A stretch of DNA of 22,044 nucleotides, taken from positions 1 through 22,044 of the forward strand of contig DATJUH010000053.1 of assembly GCA_035502515.1 (NCBI GenBank). Direction: 5' to 3'. How positions within the stretch are numbered: position 1 is the first letter of the stretch; each line of letters begins with the position of its first letter. This document shows positions 21,413 to 22,044 of this stretch, in pieces. A model generated the notes under the pieces. The model searched no databases. It was not told the origin of the DNA and was given only the letters and a program-made list of their open reading frames with translations. The translations under genes were made by a program, and so were the position numbers. The stretch comes from Fen-671 sp035502515. Lineage in GTDB: Bacteria > Actinomycetota > Acidimicrobiia > Acidimicrobiales > Palsa-688.

Positions 21413-22044
21413 ATGGCCACAACCACAATTCCGACAGAGCTGGAGAAGTTCCTGGGACAAGGGCCGGTCCCGCTCTATATAGGGGGGGCCTGGCGAGCGG
21501 CGCACGGAGGTGGCGTCATCGAGGTCCAAGACCCAGCTAACGGCACGTTATTGGCCGAAGTCGCGGCCGGCGAAGGCGCCGATATCGACGACGCCCTATC
21601 TGCGGCCAACCGCGCCTTCCCTGATTGGTCCGCCATGCCGGCCGCTGACCGGGCCACCCTCCTCCACCGCTACGCCGACGCCATCGAGGACAACGTCGAG
21701 CTTCTGGGCAGCCTGGAGTCTTTGGACGTGGGCAAGCCGGTAACAGGCGCCGTCGGCTTCGACGTCCCCTTCGCGGTCCAGGCCTTTCGGTACTTTGCCG
21801 ACCTTTCCGTGCACATGCGCAGGTCGGAGCCGCTTCCGGTGGCCCACATGGAAGCCCGTCAGATCCAGGTGCCTTACGGCCCCTGTGGGTTTATCTTCCC
21901 GTGGAACTTCCCGTTCCTCCTGTACGCATGGGGCGTAGCGCCTGCTCTGGCGGCCGGGAACACGGTGGTGGTCAAACCCGCCGAGCTGACCCCGCTCAGT
22001 ACCCTTTACGCTTGTCAGTTGGCTGAGCAGGTCGGGATCCCGGC
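21413..22044 (+). CDS. NAD(P)-dependent aldehyde dehydrogenase (3' end outside window)
   Basis: First 210 residues of an ALDH-superfamily enzyme, which is cut by the window end. The ATG at 21413 has AAAGGAG (21399-21405) 7 nt upstream. Seen: the N-terminal YIGGAWRAAHGGGVIEVQDP followed by ANGTLLAEV, AFPDWSAMPAADRATLLHRY, LESLDVGKPV, AFRYFADLSVHMRR, the nucleotide-domain VPYGPCGFIFPWNFPFL with the catalytic Asn of PWNFP, and VVVKPAELTPLS with the cofactor-binding Lys. The catalytic Cys and Glu lie beyond the window. Possible substrates include glycolaldehyde, lactaldehyde or 2-oxoglutarate semialdehyde; the adjacent aldolases and the upstream glcDEF-larA genes favour the first two (inference). 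Betaine-aldehyde dehydrogenase-like activity is the usual default annotation and cannot be excluded. Confidence 0.93.
   Translation, partial: MATTTIPTELEKFLGQGPVPLYIGGAWRAAHGGGVIEVQDPANGTLLAEVAAGEGADIDDALSAANRAFPDWSAMPAADRATLLHRYADAIEDNVELLGSLESLDVGKPVTGAVGFDVPFAVQAFRYFADLSVHMRRSEPLPVAHMEARQIQVPYGPCGFIFPWNFPFLLYAWGVAPALAAGNTVVVKPAELTPLSTLYACQLAEQVGIP

Overview
The window is GC-rich, with GTG/TTG starts mixed among ATG, strong GGAGG-type ribosome sites and compact translationally coupled operons. Together with the gene content (MFS/MerR pair, ECF sigma factor with a PVGSIGPTRARCL signature, LLM oxidoreductase) this suggests an actinobacterium, possibly from a poorly sampled lineage. That assignment is an inference; no rRNA or other phylogenetic marker is present.

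Layout. (1) 1-4392, plus strand: 3' part of a sugar ABC permease, a GH116 glycosidase and an acetylxylan-esterase-type deacetylase, i.e. a carbohydrate uptake and degradation operon. (2) 4395-8463, minus strand: glcD-glcE-glcF with overlapping stop/start codons, ending 2 nt from the convergent esterase stop. (3) 8464-8688: divergent regulatory region with dyads and a duplicated ribosome-site segment. (4) 8689-11710, plus: malate synthase aceB, a seven-copy 15-bp tandem repeat that begins at its stop codon, then larA-type nickel-pincer racemase. (5) 11711-12117: repeat-rich spacer. (6) 12118-15021: glutathione-peroxidase-like gene, then an MFS efflux pump and a MerR regulator (overlapping), with a perfect 14-bp palindrome at the MFS promoter. 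(7) 15374-17213: ECF sigma factor and a cysteine-free, weakly assigned TIM-barrel-like protein. (8) 17351-19376: decayed accessory stretch with a frameshifted, truncated pentonate-dehydratase gene (minus), an adjacent 14-bp inverted repeat, an intact DapA-type lyase and a likely alpha/beta-hydrolase remnant. (9) 19377-22044: LLM oxidoreductase, HpaI-type aldolase and the 5' part of an aldehyde dehydrogenase.

Working together (inference): sugar release and import feed sugar-acid dehydration and retro-aldol cleavage (dehydratase remnant, DapA-type and HpaI-type aldolases) to pyruvate plus glycolaldehyde or lactaldehyde. The aldehyde dehydrogenase would make glycolate or lactate, LarA would interconvert hydroxyacid enantiomers, GlcDEF would oxidise glycolate or D-lactate, and malate synthase would condense glyoxylate with acetyl-CoA. 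Every step after dehydration has a candidate in the window; the only dehydratase seen is broken. No phage, insertion sequence with transposase, CRISPR array, tRNA or rRNA was found.
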